64,000 bases of DNA, taken from assembly GCA_002344065.1 (NCBI GenBank), contig DDTK01000009.1:1-64000 (forward strand). Direction: 5' to 3'. Position 1 is the stretch's first letter; each line of letters opens with the position of its first letter. The position numbers and the translations under genes are program-made. The notes beneath the pieces were generated by a model. The model made no database searches. It saw only the letters and a list, made by a program, of their open reading frames with translations, and had not been told where the DNA came from. This document shows positions 62,281 to 64,000 of the stretch, piece by piece. Source of the DNA: Flammeovirgaceae bacterium UBA2366 (GTDB lineage Bacteria > Bacteroidota > Bacteroidia > Cytophagales > Cyclobacteriaceae).

Positions 62281-62313
62281 AAAATCCATCCTCTCACAGA
62301 GGATGGATTTTTT
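62281..62313 (+). terminator. Intrinsic terminator after the Asp-rich lipoprotein operon
   Basis: AAAATCCATCCTCT / AGAGGATGGATTTT form a perfect 14-bp stem with a CAC loop followed by T residues; the A run before it allows action on the other strand too. Confidence 0.92.
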
Positions 62314-62370
62314 ATTACAATGAATCAAACACCCCCTTGCCTTCCTTGTCAGTTGGTACGTTGCACAGAA

Positions 62371-63369
62371 CTACCCCCGCACCGCCTCTATTTTTCTAAT
62401 CACCCGCTTTGCCTGACGGATAGATTCTTTTCTTCGACTATCGTGTATACTGGCGTTGAGTTCGTAGCCGGCCAGCAATACAATGGTAATAAGCTGTATC
62501 CAGATCATCAGCGCAATTAACACACCGATAGAACCATAGATTTTATTGTACGTGCCGAAGTGGGTTATGTAGTAGGAAAATCCGTAAGAAACAGCCAGGC
62601 TGAAAAAAGTAGCAATTGACGAACCAATGGAAAAGAAACGCCAGTTGTAATGAATGGCCGGGCCGAAGTAATACATGCTGGAGATCACCAAAAAGAACAC
62701 AATAAAGATAACAATGAAGCGCAAGGCGAAAAGCAGGTACACCGTAGCGCCATCCAGGTTTATACCGGGCAGCTCATTCAGGTTAGCCGTAATATAATTC
62801 AGCACCAACTGGCCGACAATCAACAGCGCAATGGCTACCAACAAGGCCACCACAAGGTTTACGGTAAGGGCTGTAGCAATCATGCGCGTTTTAATCGCCC
62901 CACGATTTTCAATGGTTTTATAACAGGCATTGAACGCCCGCATCAACGCCATCATACCATTGGTTGACAAATAAAACGACAACACAAAACCAAACGACAA
63001 TAAACCTCCCCGCTGATTGCTGATAATATCCAGCACGGTGGAAGAAATTACTTCATACATACTGGGCGGCAACTGTTCACCCAAAAACTCCATAATGGTT
63101 TCCGTATTAAGTTCAGGAAAATATATTGTTACGTACGGAATGAGGGTAAACAGGAAAATGATGGCCGGAAAAATAGCGAGAATGAAGTTAAATGAAACAC
63201 CATTGGCCCTGTCGAGGATTTCATCTTTCTGCAAATTGCTCAGCAACGTTTTGGTAATCATGTACAGCGATACATTGTCGTATCGCTTAAAGCGCACCTT
63301 CTTTGTCCATGCCAATAACACTCTGGCCCGTGTAAACTGAAGAAAAAATTTCTTGTACTTATACTTCAT
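62371..63369 (-). CDS. YihY/virulence factor BrkB family membrane protein
   Basis: 332 residues from ATG 63369, chosen because it overlaps the thioesterase stop in ATGA. Six membrane helices include FNFILAIFPAIIFLFTLIPY, SFGFVLSFYLSTNGMMALMR and the final LIALMIWIQLITIVLLAGYELNA, all typical of YihY/BrkB. The family is often mislabelled ribonuclease BN; transport activity is not established. Confidence 0.9.
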   Translation of the reverse strand: MKYKYKKFFLQFTRARVLLAWTKKVRFKRYDNVSLYMITKTLLSNLQKDEILDRANGVSFNFILAIFPAIIFLFTLIPYVTIYFPELNTETIMEFLGEQLPPSMYEVISSTVLDIISNQRGGLLSFGFVLSFYLSTNGMMALMRAFNACYKTIENRGAIKTRMIATALTVNLVVALLVAIALLIVGQLVLNYITANLNELPGINLDGATVYLLFALRFIVIFIVFFLVISSMYYFGPAIHYNWRFFSIGSSIATFFSLAVSYGFSYYITHFGTYNKIYGSIGVLIALMIWIQLITIVLLAGYELNASIHDSRRKESIRQAKRVIRKIEAVRG

Positions 63370-63773
63370 GTAAAAAAAGGTGCCAGTACATCCATCATAG
63401 CTTGTGGTGGCCGGCATGGCCTGCCTGACTTCTGATCAACAAAAGCCAGCATGGTTTGTCCCTGGTGTATCAGTTTATTGTCTTCATTGTAAATATCGTA
63501 ATGAAAAGAAATACGTACAGCAGGTTTTTCCTTAATGGTGGTAACAATGCGCAACTGCTCATCGTACTTACCTGCTGTTAAAAACTTCGAATGGTTCTCC
63601 AGCACAGGCATAATTATACCCATGGCTTCTATTTCACGATAGGTTAAACCAAGCTTTCGAAGCGCTTCTACACGAGCCACTTCGTAATACATGGCATAGT
63701 ATCCGTAATACACATACCCCATCTGATCAGTTTCACCATAACGAACACGTACCGTTGTTTCCGATTGATACAT
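63366..63773 (-). CDS. Acyl-CoA thioesterase, YbgC/4-hydroxybenzoyl-CoA type
   Basis: 135 residues with a hotdog fold: TTVRVRYGETDQMGYVYYG carries the catalytic-like Asp region (YGETDQMG), followed by YEVARVEALRKLGLTYREIE. These enzymes hydrolyse short acyl-CoA or acyl-ACP thioesters. It lies 2 nt after the mltG stop and is coupled by ATGA to the BrkB gene. Confidence 0.92.
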   Translation of the reverse strand: MYQSETTVRVRYGETDQMGYVYYGYYAMYYEVARVEALRKLGLTYREIEAMGIIMPVLENHSKFLTAGKYDEQLRIVTTIKEKPAVRISFHYDIYNEDNKLIHQGQTMLAFVDQKSGRPCRPPQAMMDVLAPFFT

Positions 63774-63775
63774 GT

Positions 63776-64000
63776 TTACTTTTTGTTTTGATTGGCCCGT
63801 GCAATGCGCTGCTCGCGTGTTAATGCCTGCTGATAGCGTGTAGCGTTCTTAAGATGCTCAGAATATGAGGCGGTGAAATTATGGTATCCCGAAAAATCCT
63901 CTTTGGCACACATATAAAGAAAATTACTCGGTTTGTAGTTGAGCACCGCTTCCACGGTTGAAATCTCCGGCATGTTGATAGGGCCAGGGGGCAGGCCTTT
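63776..64000 (-). CDS. mltG: Endolytic peptidoglycan transglycosylase MltG, C-terminal part
   Basis: The gene continues beyond the right edge; only about 74 residues are visible. They begin KGLPPGPINMPEISTVEAVL and continue through LYMCAKEDFSGYHNFTASYSEH, the highly conserved MltG C-terminal block. MltG cuts nascent glycan strands in the inner membrane. It is first in an operon with a thioesterase and BrkB-like gene. Confidence 0.93.
   Translation of the reverse strand, partial: KGLPPGPINMPEISTVEAVLNYKPSNFLYMCAKEDFSGYHNFTASYSEHLKNATRYQQALTREQRIARANQNKK

Noticed and set aside
1..64000. CRISPR arrays, rRNA genes, transposase genes
   Set aside because: No regularly spaced repeats, rRNA-like sequence or DDE/tyrosine recombinase motif was seen.

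Overview
The window looks like a chromosome segment of a Bacteroidota bacterium, most likely a Cytophagales-type soil or water organism. The evidence is SusC/SusD and TonB-dependent receptors driven by ECF sigma/FecR pairs, RteC-type regulators, Bacteroides-style mobA/mobB/mobC-like mobilization genes, TAnnTTTG-type -7 promoter elements, and FtsX-type permeases with a PadR-linked N-terminal prefix. Two accessory regions alternate with ordinary chromosomal genes. No rRNA, CRISPR array, complete insertion sequence or integrase gene is visible.

Region 1 (1-19 kb) is a defence and mobilization island. On the minus strand runs a train of eight genes: a ubiquitin-like protein, an E2-like protein, a JAB/JAMM peptidase and an E1-like enzyme (a Bil-type conjugation operon), then a CoiA-like nuclease, an unknown protein, a PLD-SNF2 helicase and an Eco57I-type methyltransferase that runs off the left edge. 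Divergent from the ubiquitin-like gene is a plus-strand trio of sigma factor, small charged protein and ImmA/IrrE peptidase, which may regulate the island. A serine-type class II tRNA-like gene with a GAU anticodon, an HNH nuclease gene and a block of rteC-like, coupling-protein, relaxase and relaxosome genes follow.

Region 2 (19-31.7 kb) holds chromosomal genes: a CRP-like regulator, a MauE-like membrane protein, a DUF6520-like small exported protein, a propeller-like protein, and a minus-strand nutrient locus (ECF sigma, FecR, SusC, SusD, a TlpA-DUF3738 fusion, a subtilase lipoprotein). The susC leader has three strong hairpins.

Region 3 (31.7-47.4 kb) is a second accessory region. It contains a UvrD-like helicase / DarT-like ADP-ribosyltransferase / ADP-ribosylglycohydrolase operon with a divergent PD-(D/E)XK protein, a PIN / HTH-IrrE toxin-antitoxin-like pair with its operator, and a four-gene Pycsar operon (HNH-glycine zipper, PycTM, PycC cyclase, stand-alone E2-like protein). 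Mobile-element regulators follow: an RteC-like protein, an orphan ECF/anti-sigma pair, two excisionase-like HTH proteins and a frameshifted paralogue. It ends at a tRNA-3'-end-like sequence followed by a strong terminator, a plausible island boundary.

Region 4 (47.5-64 kb) is chromosomal: a DUF4386 protein, a PadR/permease pair, DoxX, a Tat-exported Gfo/Idh/MocA oxidoreductase, an acyltransferase remnant, greB, a CotH lipoprotein, a second ECF/FecR/TonB receptor locus, two Asp-rich lipoproteins, a YihY/BrkB membrane protein, a thioesterase and the end of mltG.

The most interesting points are the Bil-like operon in a longer co-directional train, the Pycsar operon with an E2-like partner and a membrane-linked HNH protein, the helicase-DarT-ADPRH cassette, and the Ser-type tRNA-like gene with an Ile anticodon.
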